Source: JAQGMV01 sp963828715 (lineage in GTDB: Bacteria > Pseudomonadota > Gammaproteobacteria > Burkholderiales > SG8-41). From it: DNA of 64,000 nt. The stretch is taken from positions 806,001 to 870,000 of the forward strand of contig CAWHFX010000002.1 of NCBI GenBank assembly GCA_963828715.1. Direction: 5' to 3'. This document shows positions 16,076-25,818 of the stretch, in pieces. Within the stretch, counting starts at the first letter, position 1. Each line of letters starts with the position of its first letter. The notes below the pieces were generated by a model. The model was not told the origin of the DNA and ran no database searches. It saw nothing but the letters and a program-made list of their open reading frames with translations. Position numbers and translations under genes: made by a program.

Positions 16076-17902
16076 TCAGCGCTTCGGCACGTACAGGTCC
16101 GTGATGCTTCCTTCCGCCATTTCCGACGCGAAGAACACGGTTTCGGAAAGCGTGGGATGCGGATGGACCGTGAGGCCGATGTCGCCGGCATCCGCGCCCA
16201 TTTCGAGCGCGAGCACGGTTTCGGAGATCAGTTCACCCGCATTCACACCGACGATGGCAGCGCCCAGAAGTTGGCGTGTGCTCTTGTCGAACAGGAGCTT
16301 GGTCATGCCATCCTCGCGGCCGGTCGCGAGCGCGCGGCCGCTTGCTGCCCACGGGAAGACGGCTTTGTCGTACTCGCGGCCTTCCGCCTGTGCCTGCGCC
16401 TCGGTGAGTCCCATCCAGGCAATCTCCGGATCCGTATATGCAACGGAGGGAATGGTGCGCGCGTCGAAGTAGGCTTTGTGGCCCGCGATCACTTCGGCGG
16501 CGACCTTGGCTTCGTGCGAAGCCTTGTGCGCGAGCATCGGTTCACCACAGATGTCGCCGATCGCGTAGATGTGCGGCACGTTCGTGCGCAATTGCTTGTC
16601 GACCGGGATGAAGCCGCGCTCGTTCACTGTGATGCCGGCCGCGTCCGCCTTGATTTCGCGGCCGTTCGGCCGCCGCCCTACGGCCATCAGAATGTAATCG
16701 TAGACTTGGGGCTCGGGCGCCTTATCGCCTTCGAACGTGACCTTGAGCCCGTTTTTTTGCGGCTCGATCTTCGAGACTTTGGTCTTCAGCAGGATCTTTT
16801 CGTAACGCGCCTCGATGCGCTTCGAAAGCACCCGCACGATGTCCTTGTCCGCGCCGGGGATCAGCGAGTCCATCATTTCCACGACGGTGATGCGGCTGCC
16901 CAGCGCGTCGTAGACCGTAGCCATTTCGAGCCCGATGATGCCGCCGCCCACGACGAGCAGACGCTTCGGAATCTCCGGCAACTCGAGCGCGCCGGTCGAA
17001 TCGAAGATGCGTTTGTCGTCGTATGGGAAACCCGGAATGCGCGCGACGGAAGAGCCGGCGGCAATGATGCAGTCGTCGAAGCTCAGCGTCTTCGTACCCT
17101 CAGCCGTTTCGACTCGCAGCATGTGCGCTGAAGCGAACTCGGCCTGGCCCTGAATCACGTGCACCTTGCGTTGTCGCGCGAGACCGGAAAGACCTTTCGT
17201 CAACTTGCCGACGACGCCGCTTTTCCACTCTCTGAGCTTGCCAACATCGATTTTCGGCTTTCCGAACGACACGCCTGCGTGCGCCGTTTCCGCTGCTTCG
17301 GTGATCACCTTCGCGATGTGAAGCAGCGCTTTCGACGGAATGCATCCCACGTTGAGACACACGCCGCCGAGCGTGGCGTAGCGCTCGACCAGCACTGTTT
17401 TCCTGCCCAGATCCGCTGCGCGAAACGCCGCCGTGTACCCGCCGGGCCCGGCGCCGAGCACCACCACGTCGGCGTGAATGTCACCCTTCTCGGCGGGAGG
17501 CGAGACGCGGGAGGCGGGCGGTGTGTCTTGGGGAGGCGAGACGCGGGAGGCGGGAGGCGTGTCTTGGGGAGGCGGGAGGCGAGACGCGGGAGGTGCTTCC
17601 TGCGCCGGGGTGGCGGGGCCGGGCTCTTTTGCCGACGGTGCTTCCGACTTGGCTTCTTCCTGCTGCGCTTCCAGCGTCAGCAGCAACGTACCTTGGGATA
17701 CCTTGTCGCCGACCTTGATCTTGAGATCCTTGACGACGCCCGCGCTCGGCGACGGCACATCCATCGTCGCCTTATCGGATTCGAGCGTGACAAGCGCGTC
17801 TTCGGGCTTGATCGAGTCGCCCGGCTTTACGAGTACTTCAATGACAGGGATTTCTTGGAAGTCACCGATGTCGGGGACTTTGATTTCAACCAGGCTGCTC
17901 AT
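16076..17902 (-). CDS. lpdA: Dihydrolipoamide dehydrogenase with N-terminal lipoyl domain
   Basis: 608 residues. An N-terminal biotinyl/lipoyl domain has the lipoylation site ESDKATMDVPSP (about residue 44). A Pro/Ala linker contains three copies of a 12-residue unit (PPASRVSPPQDT-like). The E3 flavoprotein follows: GAGPGGYTAAFRAADLG for FAD, the redox disulfide GGVCLNVGCIPSKALLH, GGGIIGLEMATVY for NAD, and the C-terminal HPHPTLSE with the catalytic histidine. It reoxidises lipoyl groups of 2-oxoacid dehydrogenases, most likely pyruvate dehydrogenase, but aceE and aceF are not adjacent. Short GTGACGG repeats lie just upstream (17907-17935). Confidence 0.93.
   Translation of the reverse strand: MSSLVEIKVPDIGDFQEIPVIEVLVKPGDSIKPEDALVTLESDKATMDVPSPSAGVVKDLKIKVGDKVSQGTLLLTLEAQQEEAKSEAPSAKEPGPATPAQEAPPASRLPPPQDTPPASRVSPPQDTPPASRVSPPAEKGDIHADVVVLGAGPGGYTAAFRAADLGRKTVLVERYATLGGVCLNVGCIPSKALLHIAKVITEAAETAHAGVSFGKPKIDVGKLREWKSGVVGKLTKGLSGLARQRKVHVIQGQAEFASAHMLRVETAEGTKTLSFDDCIIAAGSSVARIPGFPYDDKRIFDSTGALELPEIPKRLLVVGGGIIGLEMATVYDALGSRITVVEMMDSLIPGADKDIVRVLSKRIEARYEKILLKTKVSKIEPQKNGLKVTFEGDKAPEPQVYDYILMAVGRRPNGREIKADAAGITVNERGFIPVDKQLRTNVPHIYAIGDICGEPMLAHKASHEAKVAAEVIAGHKAYFDARTIPSVAYTDPEIAWMGLTEAQAQAEGREYDKAVFPWAASGRALATGREDGMTKLLFDKSTRQLLGAAIVGVNAGELISETVLALEMGADAGDIGLTVHPHPTLSETVFFASEMAEGSITDLYVPKR
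17505..17600 (-). repeat. lpdA: In-gene tandem repeat coding the lpdA linker
   Basis: The GGAGGCGAGACGCGGGAGGC unit recurs about every 36 bases on the plus strand, with an added partial unit. On the coding strand it gives PPASRLPPPQD, TPPASRVSPPQD and TPPASRVSPP between the lipoyl and E3 domains. Confidence 0.75.
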
Positions 17903-17989
17903 CTTTGTGGCGGGTGACGGGTGACGGGTGACCAGGGCACGCCCTGCCCGTATAGGGTGGAGAGGGTTGGGGTGAAGGGATGCTCGTCG

Positions 17990-19246
17990 TTATTGCCGAA
18001 CGTGTCCGTCCCCGATCACAACCCACTTGAGGGACGTGAGTCCTTCGAGGCCGACGGGACCCCGCGCATGAAGTTTGTCGGTCGAGATACCGATCTCGGC
18101 GCCAAGCCCATATTCGTAACCATCGGCGAAGCGTGTCGAGGCATTGACCATGACGGAGCTCGAATCCACTTCGCGCAGGAAGCGCTGGGCGCGCTTGAGG
18201 TCTTCGGTAACGATGGCGTCGGTGTGCTGGGAGCCATACATCGCGATGTGCTCGATGGCCTCATCCAGTCCGTCGACCGTGCGAATCGAAAGAATGGCGG
18301 CCAGATACTCTGTGTACCAGTCTTCCTCGGTAGCCGATTTCATGCCCGGAACGATCGCGCACGCTGCGCCGTCCCCGCGCAGCTCGATGCCCTTCTCGCG
18401 GTAGATCGCGCACAGGCGTGGCAGCACCGCCGGAGCGATAGCGCGCGCTACGAGCAGCGTCTCCATCGTATTGCAGGTGCCGAGGCGCTGCGTTTTCGCG
18501 TTGTCTCCGACCTTGATGGCCTTATCCAGATCGGCTTTGTCGTCGATGTAGACGTGGCAGACGCCATGCAGGTGCTTGATCATGGGGATGCGCGATTCAC
18601 GCTCCAGCCGCTCGATGAGGCTCTTGCCTCCGCGCGGCACGATCACGTCCACATAATCCTGCATCGTAACGAGCTCACCCACGGCGGCGCGATCGGTGGT
18701 CTCGATCACCTGCACTGCCGTTTCCGGCAACCCCGCTTCGGCCAGGCCTTCATGCACGCAGGCCGCGATCGCCTGGTTCGAATGCATGGCTTCCGAACCG
18801 CCTCGCAGGATCGCCGCGTTGCCTGCCTTCAGGCACAGACCCGCGGCATCCGCAGTCACGTTCGGCCGCGACTCGTAGATGATGCCGATCACGCCGAGCG
18901 GAACGCGCATCTGCCCTACCTGGATACCCGAAGGACGGTAGCGCAGGTTCGAAATCTCTCCGACGGGATCGGGCAGCGTTGCGATCTGGACCAGCCCGTC
19001 GGCCATCGCGGCGATGCCTTTCGGGGTCAGTGTCAGCCGATCGATGGCGGCTTCTTCGAGCTTGCGTGCGCGCGCGGAGTCGAGATCGAGCGCGTTCGCG
19101 TCGAGAAGCTTCTGGCCGGCACGTTCGATGGCCGCGGCGATCGAGCGCAGGGCACGATTCTTCGTCGCGGTGTCGGCTTTGGCCATGAGCCGTGACGCTC
19201 GGCGCGCCTCGCGGCCGACGCCGTGCATGTAAGTCTGGACGTCCAT
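17990..19246 (-). CDS. proA: Gamma-glutamyl phosphate reductase
   Basis: 418 residues. Second step of proline synthesis: NADPH reduction of glutamyl-5-phosphate to the semialdehyde. The aldehyde dehydrogenase fold is complete, with the nucleophile in RLGTCNTMETLLV, NAAILRGGSEAMHSN and DYVDVIVPRGGKSLI. I start at ATG 19246 (MDVQTYMHGVG); an upstream in-frame ATG at 19336 would overlap holA and has no family similarity. It is 37 bp downstream of holA; operon with holA, lptE and leuS is likely. Confidence 0.94.
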   Translation of the reverse strand: MDVQTYMHGVGREARRASRLMAKADTATKNRALRSIAAAIERAGQKLLDANALDLDSARARKLEEAAIDRLTLTPKGIAAMADGLVQIATLPDPVGEISNLRYRPSGIQVGQMRVPLGVIGIIYESRPNVTADAAGLCLKAGNAAILRGGSEAMHSNQAIAACVHEGLAEAGLPETAVQVIETTDRAAVGELVTMQDYVDVIVPRGGKSLIERLERESRIPMIKHLHGVCHVYIDDKADLDKAIKVGDNAKTQRLGTCNTMETLLVARAIAPAVLPRLCAIYREKGIELRGDGAACAIVPGMKSATEEDWYTEYLAAILSIRTVDGLDEAIEHIAMYGSQHTDAIVTEDLKRAQRFLREVDSSSVMVNASTRFADGYEYGLGAEIGISTDKLHARGPVGLEGLTSLKWVVIGDGHVRQ

Positions 19247-19283
19247 CCGCCAATGATAGCGCGGACTCGGGGGCGGTATCGCG

Positions 19284-20318
19284 CTAGCGTTTTGCGGTGG
19301 CTGCCGGCGTGCCGGTCTTCGCAAAGCGCAGCGCAAGCTGCAGCAGCTCGTCCCATAGATCGCCCTTCGCCAATCCCTTGACGATGCGATCGATCGATGC
19401 CGCCTGGCGCAGGCCCATGGTGACCTGCTCGGAGGAGTAACGGTGATACGCAGTTTCCATCAGCTTCTGGTGCGCGAACCCGCGTATGCGCGCATCCCGG
19501 ACGGCCACGGACGCAGGACGGCCGGCCGCGACACCCGCGAGAACTCTGCCCAAGGCGCGAATCTCTTCCGCGAGCGTCCACAGCACGAGCGGTGGGGCGG
19601 CCCCTTCCGCTTTCAGGCCGTCCATCATGCGCGCCAGCCGGAGTGGATCGCCCTCCAGCATTGCTTCGCCTGCCGCGAAAACATCGTAGCGCGCCACGTC
19701 CAGCACTGCTTCACGCACCTGCTCGAAGTCGAGCTTCCCCGGGGGGAAAAGAAGCGCGAGCTTCTGCACCTCCTGATAGGCCGCCATCAGGTTGCCTTCG
19801 ACTCGATCGGCGATGAAATCGAGCGTCTCCGTGTCGGCTTCCTGCTTCTGCATGCGCAGCCGGCCCGCAAGCCACTGCGGCAGGGCCTTACGCGTGACCG
19901 CGCGTGCTTCGACTGCGACGCCGGCCGTCTCGAGCGTCTCGAACCACTCGGATTTCTGCGCGCGCCAGTCGATCGCGGGCAGCTGGACCAGGGTGACGGT
20001 TTCGGACGGAAGCCTTGCGCAATACGTCTGCAGCACGGAGCTGCCGTCCACCCCGGGCTTGCCGCCTGGGACGCGCAACTCAAGAAGCTTGCGCACGGCA
20101 AAGAGCGACTGCGAGCTGGCAGCAAGTGGCAGCTCGTTCCACTTGAACCCGGGCTCCGCGACGAGCACCTCGCGCTCGACGTATCCCTGCGCACGAGCCG
20201 CCGCGCGAATGCGATCGCAGGCTTCCAGCGCGAGGAGCGCTTCCTCCCCGAACACCGTGTATAGCGGTTGCACCGCTCGCGCGAGCTGCTGCTGCAGCTG
20301 TTCGGTGCTGATGCGCAT
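19284..20318 (-). CDS. holA: DNA polymerase III delta subunit
   Basis: 344-residue clamp-loader subunit that opens the beta clamp. Starting at ATG 20318 (MRISTEQLQQQL) gives the usual length. Signatures are YTVFGEEALLALEACDRIR at the N-terminus, EGNLMAAYQEVQKLALLF in the middle and LWTLAEEIRALGRV in the C-terminal collar domain. It lies 5 bp downstream of lptE in the conserved leuS-lptE-holA-proA order. Confidence 0.93.
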   Translation of the reverse strand: MRISTEQLQQQLARAVQPLYTVFGEEALLALEACDRIRAAARAQGYVEREVLVAEPGFKWNELPLAASSQSLFAVRKLLELRVPGGKPGVDGSSVLQTYCARLPSETVTLVQLPAIDWRAQKSEWFETLETAGVAVEARAVTRKALPQWLAGRLRMQKQEADTETLDFIADRVEGNLMAAYQEVQKLALLFPPGKLDFEQVREAVLDVARYDVFAAGEAMLEGDPLRLARMMDGLKAEGAAPPLVLWTLAEEIRALGRVLAGVAAGRPASVAVRDARIRGFAHQKLMETAYHRYSSEQVTMGLRQAASIDRIVKGLAKGDLWDELLQLALRFAKTGTPAATAKR

Positions 20319-20323
20319 CGAAG

Positions 20324-20923
20324 CTAGCCCGTGCCGGCTGCGACGCGCGTCGCAGCCTGAAGCCGCCGCACAAGCTGCTGCACGGCGTCGATCTGCATAT
20401 CCCGAAACAGGAGCACTTCTTCGCCTTCGCCGGGCAGCTGGTTCTGGTCGTTGAAGGAGTAGTCGCGGCGCAGAATGATCTCGCTCGGTTCGACAATCGC
20501 TTTCTTGTCCTTGTCGAACACGACGTAACGCACGCGGTAACGCAGCTGGTATTCCCGCACGCGGCCGCCTGCGGACAGAGAGAGGACCTCTTTCTCGCGC
20601 AGCTCCGCGATCACCTGAATCGTCGCGTCGGCTTCCGCGGACGTGTTCGTGATACGCGTTGCGCTGCCCGAGCCGATGACGCGCCGCAGTTGCGTTGCAA
20701 ACAGCGATGAACGTGGCGCTTCGACATACAACGTATTGAACGGCAGCGTGGCCGAGCCGCGCAGCTGAAAGCCACAGCTCGAGAGCGCCGCGCATAGCGT
20801 CGCTGCGGCTGCGATGCGGGTGATCAGTGACCAGTGGCCGGTGACGGGTGACAGGCGACGGTTGACGGTCGGCAGGCGGTACGTGACCTGTGACTCGTAA
20901 TTCCCAGCCCTAAACGACCACAT
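20324..20923 (-). CDS. lptE: LPS-assembly lipoprotein LptE
   Basis: Outer-membrane lipoprotein that plugs and assists LptD in inserting LPS. The lipobox region is AALSSCGFQLRG, the hallmark CGFxLRG of LptE, and the mature part matches the family length. The only ATG in frame (20923) is 36 residues before the hydrophobic signal region; the intervening codons are made of a degenerate GTGAC-type short repeat. The true start may be a non-ATG codon nearer the signal peptide, or the repeat may have extended the N-terminus. With ATG 20923 it overlaps leuS by 14 bp. Confidence 0.88.
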   Translation of the reverse strand: MWSFRAGNYESQVTYRLPTVNRRLSPVTGHWSLITRIAAAATLCAALSSCGFQLRGSATLPFNTLYVEAPRSSLFATQLRRVIGSGSATRITNTSAEADATIQVIAELREKEVLSLSAGGRVREYQLRYRVRYVVFDKDKKAIVEPSEIILRRDYSFNDQNQLPGEGEEVLLFRDMQIDAVQQLVRRLQAATRVAAGTG

Positions 20924-23564
20924 TCACGAGCCTCCCGGGAACGACCACCACCTTCTTCACCTGCTGGCCGCTCACGAACTTCTGGACGGCGGGATCCGCC
21001 ATGACACGCGCTTCAATTTCGCTGCGTGCCGCCTCGCGCGGCACACGGATCGCGCCGCGCTTCTTGCCGTTGACCTGAACTACGAGCTCGATCTCGTCCT
21101 CGATCAACGCGGCGGTATCGGGCTCGGGCCAGGGCGCGGTGAGGATATCGTGGCCGAATCCGAGCTCTCGCCACAGATTGTGGGCTACATGCGGCGTCAT
21201 GGGGGAGAGCAGACGAAGGAGAATGCTCATGCCCTCCCGGAGGACTGAACCTGCCGCATCGCGGTCGACACCGCCTCGCTGCGCCGCTTCGAGCGCATTC
21301 AGAATCTTCATTCCGGCCGACGCGACAGTATTGAGCTGATGGCGGGCCATGTCGTAGTTCGCCTGCTTGAGGACCGCGTGCACTTCGCGGCGCACGGCCG
21401 CAAGCTCGGCCGGCAGCGTGCCGGACACGTTCTGACTTCCACCCGTGCCGGATTTCCGCAGCTCGTACGCAAAAGCCCAGAGCCGGCGCAGGAAGCGCGA
21501 GGAGCCTTCCACGCCGCTGTCGGACCACTCCAGCGTCTCCTCGGGCGGCGACGTGAACATCATGAAGAAGCGCGCGATGTCAGCACCGTACTCTTCGATG
21601 AGCAACTGAGGATCGACTCCGTTGTTCTTCGACTTCGACATCGTGCCGATGCCGGCGGCCTCCACCGGTGCGCCGTCGGCGATGAGCACAGCGCCGGTGC
21701 GGTTGCCCTTGTCGTCGACCTTCACTTCGACTTCGGACGGGTTGTAATAAGTGAGTCGTCCCGCGTCGGTCTTCCGGAAATAGATCTGGTTCAGGACCAT
21801 TCCCTGCGTGAGCAGGTTGCTGAAAGGCTCGTCGACTTTGACGAGCTCCAGGTCGCGCATGACCTTGGTCCAGAAGCGCGAATAGAGCAGGTGCAGGATG
21901 GCGTGTTCGATGCCGCCGATGTACTGATCGACCGGAAGCCAGTAATCGACGCGCTCGTCGACCATCGACCGCTGCTGGTCCGGGCAGGCGAAGCGATGGT
22001 AGTACCACGATGAATCGACGAACGTGTCCATCGTATCGGTCTCGCGCCGCGCCGCGCCGCCGCATTTCGGACAGCTCGTCTCGACGAATTCCGGGCGCTT
22101 GTTGAGTGGATTGCCGGTCCCGTCCGGCACGCAGTCTTCCGGCAGCACCACAGGAAGCTGATCATCGGGAACGCTGACGTCGCCGCACGTGGGACAGTGG
22201 ATGATGGGAATCGGGCAGCCCCAGTAGCGCTGGCGCGAGATGCCCCAGTCGCGCAGCCGATAGAGCAGCTGCTTCTCACCGAGACCTTTTGCTTTCAAGT
22301 CCGCGGCAATGGCGTCCACTGCCTGCTGGTAATCGAGCCCGTCGTACTTGCCCGAGTTCATGCACACGCCGTAATCGACGTATGCAGCCTTGAGCGGCAG
22401 CTCGAGCGCGCGGTCGCGCGGCCGGATCACTTCGCGGATGGGAAGGCCGTACTCGTTCGCAAATTCGAAATCGCGCTGGTCGTGCGCCGGCACGCCCATC
22501 ACCGCGCCTTCGCCGTAGGTCATCAGAACATAATTTCCGACCCAGATCGGAACCCGCTCGCCGGTGAGCGGATGCGTTGCATGAATACCGGTCGGCATCC
22601 CCTTCTTCTCGGCGGTGGCGAGATCAGCTTCCATGACGCTGCCGCGTCTGCACTCGTCGATGAATGCAGCGAGCGTCGGGTTGTTACGGGCAGCGAATGC
22701 GGCGAGAGGATGTTCCGCAGCGACCGCGATGAACGTGACGCCCATGATCGTGTCGGCGCGCGTCGTGAACACCCACAGGCCATAGTCCTTGCCCACGATG
22801 GCCCGCGCGGCAGCTTCACCCAGCTCCGCGGTGGGTATATCCGGAACAGGGAAGGCGAACCTCACGCCATGACTCTTGCCGATCCAGTTCGCCTGCATCG
22901 CTTTCACGCGATCCGGCCAGCCCGGAAGCTTCTCGAGCGAGTCGAGCAGCTCGTCTGCGTAACGCGTGATTGCGAGGTAGTACATCGGGATCTCGCGCTT
23001 TTCGACCAGTGCGCCGGTGCGCCAGCCGCGCCCGTCGATCACCTGCTCGTTGGCGAGCACTGTCTGATCGACCGGATCCCAGTTGACGACGCCCGTCTTC
23101 TTGTACGCGATACCGCGTTCGAGCATGCGCAGGAAGAACCACTGGTTCCAGCGGTAGTACTCGGGCGTGCACGTGGCGAGCTCGCGGCTCCAGTCGATCG
23201 CGAAACCGAGCGACTGAAGCTGCTTCTTCATGTACGCGATGTTGTCGTAAGTCCACTTCGCCGGCGGGACATTGTTCGCCATCGCGGCGTTTTCCGCCGG
23301 CAGGCCGAATGCGTCCCAGCCCATCGGCTGCAGCACGTTGTAGCCGCGCATGCGGTGATAGCGCGTGAGCACGTCGCCGATCGTGTAGTTCCTGACGTGC
23401 CCCATGTGCAGCTTGCCGGACGGGTACGGGAACATGGAGAGGCAGTAGTACTTCGGCTTGTCGCCCGTCTCTGCCGCGCGGAATGCGCCCGTGCGCTCCC
23501 ATTCCTGCTGCGCTTCGCGTTCGATGACGTGCGCGTTGTATCTCTGCTGCATGGGCCGGGGCAT
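20910..23564 (-). CDS. leuS: Leucyl-tRNA synthetase
   Basis: Charges tRNA-Leu. 884 residues from ATG 23564 (MPRPMQQRY; a second ATG at 23552 is equally possible). The class I motif YPSGKLHMGHVRNY is the HIGH signature and GTMSKSKNNGVDP the KMSKS loop. The editing domain has TTRADTIMGVTF, and there is a zinc-type module CPTCG/CPKCG. The open frame continues further upstream to 23771 but crosses the promoter region, so that extension is rejected. First gene of the leuS-lptE-holA-proA run. Confidence 0.96.
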   Translation of the reverse strand: MPRPMQQRYNAHVIEREAQQEWERTGAFRAAETGDKPKYYCLSMFPYPSGKLHMGHVRNYTIGDVLTRYHRMRGYNVLQPMGWDAFGLPAENAAMANNVPPAKWTYDNIAYMKKQLQSLGFAIDWSRELATCTPEYYRWNQWFFLRMLERGIAYKKTGVVNWDPVDQTVLANEQVIDGRGWRTGALVEKREIPMYYLAITRYADELLDSLEKLPGWPDRVKAMQANWIGKSHGVRFAFPVPDIPTAELGEAAARAIVGKDYGLWVFTTRADTIMGVTFIAVAAEHPLAAFAARNNPTLAAFIDECRRGSVMEADLATAEKKGMPTGIHATHPLTGERVPIWVGNYVLMTYGEGAVMGVPAHDQRDFEFANEYGLPIREVIRPRDRALELPLKAAYVDYGVCMNSGKYDGLDYQQAVDAIAADLKAKGLGEKQLLYRLRDWGISRQRYWGCPIPIIHCPTCGDVSVPDDQLPVVLPEDCVPDGTGNPLNKRPEFVETSCPKCGGAARRETDTMDTFVDSSWYYHRFACPDQQRSMVDERVDYWLPVDQYIGGIEHAILHLLYSRFWTKVMRDLELVKVDEPFSNLLTQGMVLNQIYFRKTDAGRLTYYNPSEVEVKVDDKGNRTGAVLIADGAPVEAAGIGTMSKSKNNGVDPQLLIEEYGADIARFFMMFTSPPEETLEWSDSGVEGSSRFLRRLWAFAYELRKSGTGGSQNVSGTLPAELAAVRREVHAVLKQANYDMARHQLNTVASAGMKILNALEAAQRGGVDRDAAGSVLREGMSILLRLLSPMTPHVAHNLWRELGFGHDILTAPWPEPDTAALIEDEIELVVQVNGKKRGAIRVPREAARSEIEARVMADPAVQKFVSGQQVKKVVVVPGRLVNVVV

Positions 23565-23577
23565 TCGCAAATCACTG

Positions 23578-23583
23578 ATTATA
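23578..23583 (-). promoter_or_regulatory. Predicted -10 box for leuS
   Basis: A perfect TATAAT on the minus strand, 14 bp upstream of the leuS ATG. The -35 side (ATTGGG, 16 bp away) is weak. Confidence 0.5.
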
Positions 23584-23614
23584 ACTGGAGCGGTTCGCGC
23601 CCAATCGGCTCCAC

Positions 23615-23620
23615 TATAAT
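23615..23620 (+). promoter_or_regulatory. Predicted -10 box for uvrD
   Basis: A perfect TATAAT 26 bp upstream of the uvrD ATG, within the 82-bp divergent gap shared with leuS. No good -35 hexamer is visible at 16-18 bp. Confidence 0.5.
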
Positions 23621-23646
23621 CGCCGGGTCTTTCGATCCGTCGCAGC

Positions 23647-25815
23647 ATGTCTCCGCAATTTCTCGAAGGCCTCAACCACGAGCAGCTCGAAGCTGTCACG
23701 CTTCCTCCACAGTCGGCGCTGATCCTCGCCGGCGCGGGAAGCGGTAAAACGCGCGTTCTCACGACACGCATCGCATGGCTCGTGCAAACGGGGCAGGTGA
23801 GCCCTCATGGGCTGCTCGCGGTGACGTTCACGAACAAGGCTGCGCGGGAAATGCTGACACGCATCTCGGCGATGCTGCCGATCAACACGCGCGGAATGTG
23901 GGTCGGCACCTTTCACGGACTCTGCAACCGCATGCTGCGCATTCACTTCCGCGATGCGGGCTTGCCGCAGCTTTTCCAGATCCTCGATACGCAGGATCAG
24001 CTCGCGGTCGTGAAACGCATCATGAAGACCATGAACCTGGACGAGGAACGCTATCCGCCGCGACAGGCAACGTGGTTCATCGCGGGAAACAAGGAAGAGG
24101 GCCGGCGTGCGCGGCAGGTCGAGGTGCACGACGAGGATTCTCGTCGTCTCGTCGAGGTGTATGCGGCGTACGACGAGCAGTGTCAGCGCGAAGGTGTAGT
24201 CGATTTCGCGGAGCTCCTGCTGCGCTCCTACGAGCTTCTCTCGCGCAACGATCCACTGCGCGAACATTACCGCGAGCGTTTCAAGCACGTGCTGGTAGAC
24301 GAGTTCCAGGACACGAACCGGCTTCAGTACCGCTGGCTCAAGCTCCTCGCAGGCGGAGCGAACCACATCTTTGCGGTCGGTGACGACGACCAGTCGATCT
24401 ACGCGTTCCGCGGCGCGTCCAGCGCGAACATGGGTGAGCTGCAGCGCGATTTCCGCATCGAACGCGTCATCAAGCTCGAACAGAATTACCGCTCGCACGC
24501 GCACATCCTCGATGCGGCGAACGCGCTCATCAGCCACAACCGCAAGCGGCTGGGCAAGAACCTGTGGACCGCGGCGGGCAAGGGCGAGCCGTTGCGCGTG
24601 TTCGAGGCGGGCACCGACATCGAGGAGGCGTCCTATATCGTCGACGAGGTCACCGCGCTCAAAGGCGATGGCGTTGCGCTCGGCGATATGGCTGTCCTGT
24701 ATCGATCGAATGCGCAGTCGCGCGTACTTGAGCACGCGCTGTTCAGGGCCTCGATTCCGTATCGCGTCTACGGCGGTTTACGCTTCTTCGAGCGGCAGGA
24801 GATCAAGCACGCGCTCGCGTATTTGCGGCTGGTCTCCAACCCGGACGACGACGGTGCCTTTCTTCGCATCGTCAACTTCCCCACGCGTGGCGTGGGTGCG
24901 CGGAGCATCGAACAGATTCAGGACGTCGCGACGACGAGGGGCATCACGCTCTGGTCCGCGGCCTGCGCGAATACGCTCGCGGGAAAGGCGGCCGCGAGCA
25001 TCGGCGGTTTCGTGAGGCTCGTCGAAAACATGCGGCAGGCAACCGCGGGGCTGTCGCTGCCGGAAGTCATCGAACACGTGATCGATGCGAGCGGCCTGAG
25101 GCAGCACTACAAGACCGAGAAGGAAGGCGCCGACCGCCTGGAGAACCTCGAAGAATTAATCAATGCGGCGGCCACGTTCGTGAACGAACGCGGCACACAG
25201 GTCCCGGTGGAAGGCGAGGAGACCGAGGACCTCACGGCTTTTCTGGCACACGCTGCGCTCGAGGCCGGCGAGCATCAGGCCGATGCCGGCGCGGACGCGC
25301 TGCAGCTCATGACCGTTCATTCGGCCAAGGGACTCGAGTTTCACGCCGTATTCATCAGCGGGCTCGAGGAAGGCCTCTTTCCGCACGAGAACAGCCTGAT
25401 CGACGCGGACGGGATCGAAGAGGAGCGGCGGCTCATGTACGTAGCGCTCACGCGTGCACGTCGCCGCCTGTATCTCACCTATGCGCAAAGCCGCATGCTG
25501 CACGGCCAGACCCGCTACAACGTAGCTTCGAGATTCTTCCATGAGATCCCGCAGACGCTGATGCGGAAGGTGGCGCCTCCACGCAAGGCTGCGTGGAGTC
25601 CGCCGACGCGAGGACAGAGCTCGATTCTGCGACCTGCGCTGTCCAGCCCCGATTCTCCGTGGCGCATCGGTCAGAGCGTCATGCACCCGAAGTTCGGTTC
25701 CGGCGTCATTGTGAGCGCCGAAGGGCGCGGCGCCGACGCACGCGTTCAGGTCAACTTCCGGAATTCCGGTCTCAAATGGCTGATGCTGGAATACGCGCGG
25801 CTCGCGCCGGCTTAG
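23647..25815 (+). CDS. uvrD: DNA helicase II UvrD
   Basis: 722-residue superfamily 1A 3'-5' helicase for nucleotide excision and mismatch repair. Visible motifs in order: Walker A LILAGAGSGKTRVLTTRIAW (motif I), TFTNKAAREM (Ia), LVDEFQDTN (II), AVGDDDQSIYAFRGA (III), KLEQNYRSH (IV), LMTVHSAKGLEF (V) and YVALTRARRRLYLTYAQSR (VI). The C-terminal tail (GQSVMHPKFGSGVIV) is the Tudor-like domain that binds RNA polymerase in UvrD/PcrA. Divergent from leuS. Confidence 0.95.
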   Translation: MSPQFLEGLNHEQLEAVTLPPQSALILAGAGSGKTRVLTTRIAWLVQTGQVSPHGLLAVTFTNKAAREMLTRISAMLPINTRGMWVGTFHGLCNRMLRIHFRDAGLPQLFQILDTQDQLAVVKRIMKTMNLDEERYPPRQATWFIAGNKEEGRRARQVEVHDEDSRRLVEVYAAYDEQCQREGVVDFAELLLRSYELLSRNDPLREHYRERFKHVLVDEFQDTNRLQYRWLKLLAGGANHIFAVGDDDQSIYAFRGASSANMGELQRDFRIERVIKLEQNYRSHAHILDAANALISHNRKRLGKNLWTAAGKGEPLRVFEAGTDIEEASYIVDEVTALKGDGVALGDMAVLYRSNAQSRVLEHALFRASIPYRVYGGLRFFERQEIKHALAYLRLVSNPDDDGAFLRIVNFPTRGVGARSIEQIQDVATTRGITLWSAACANTLAGKAAASIGGFVRLVENMRQATAGLSLPEVIEHVIDASGLRQHYKTEKEGADRLENLEELINAAATFVNERGTQVPVEGEETEDLTAFLAHAALEAGEHQADAGADALQLMTVHSAKGLEFHAVFISGLEEGLFPHENSLIDADGIEEERRLMYVALTRARRRLYLTYAQSRMLHGQTRYNVASRFFHEIPQTLMRKVAPPRKAAWSPPTRGQSSILRPALSSPDSPWRIGQSVMHPKFGSGVIVSAEGRGADARVQVNFRNSGLKWLMLEYARLAPA

Positions 25816-25818
25816 GGA

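Noticed and set aside
22197..23747. Over 500-codon open frame antisense to leuS
   Set aside because: Arg/His/Val-rich shadow with no motif; leuS covers it completely.
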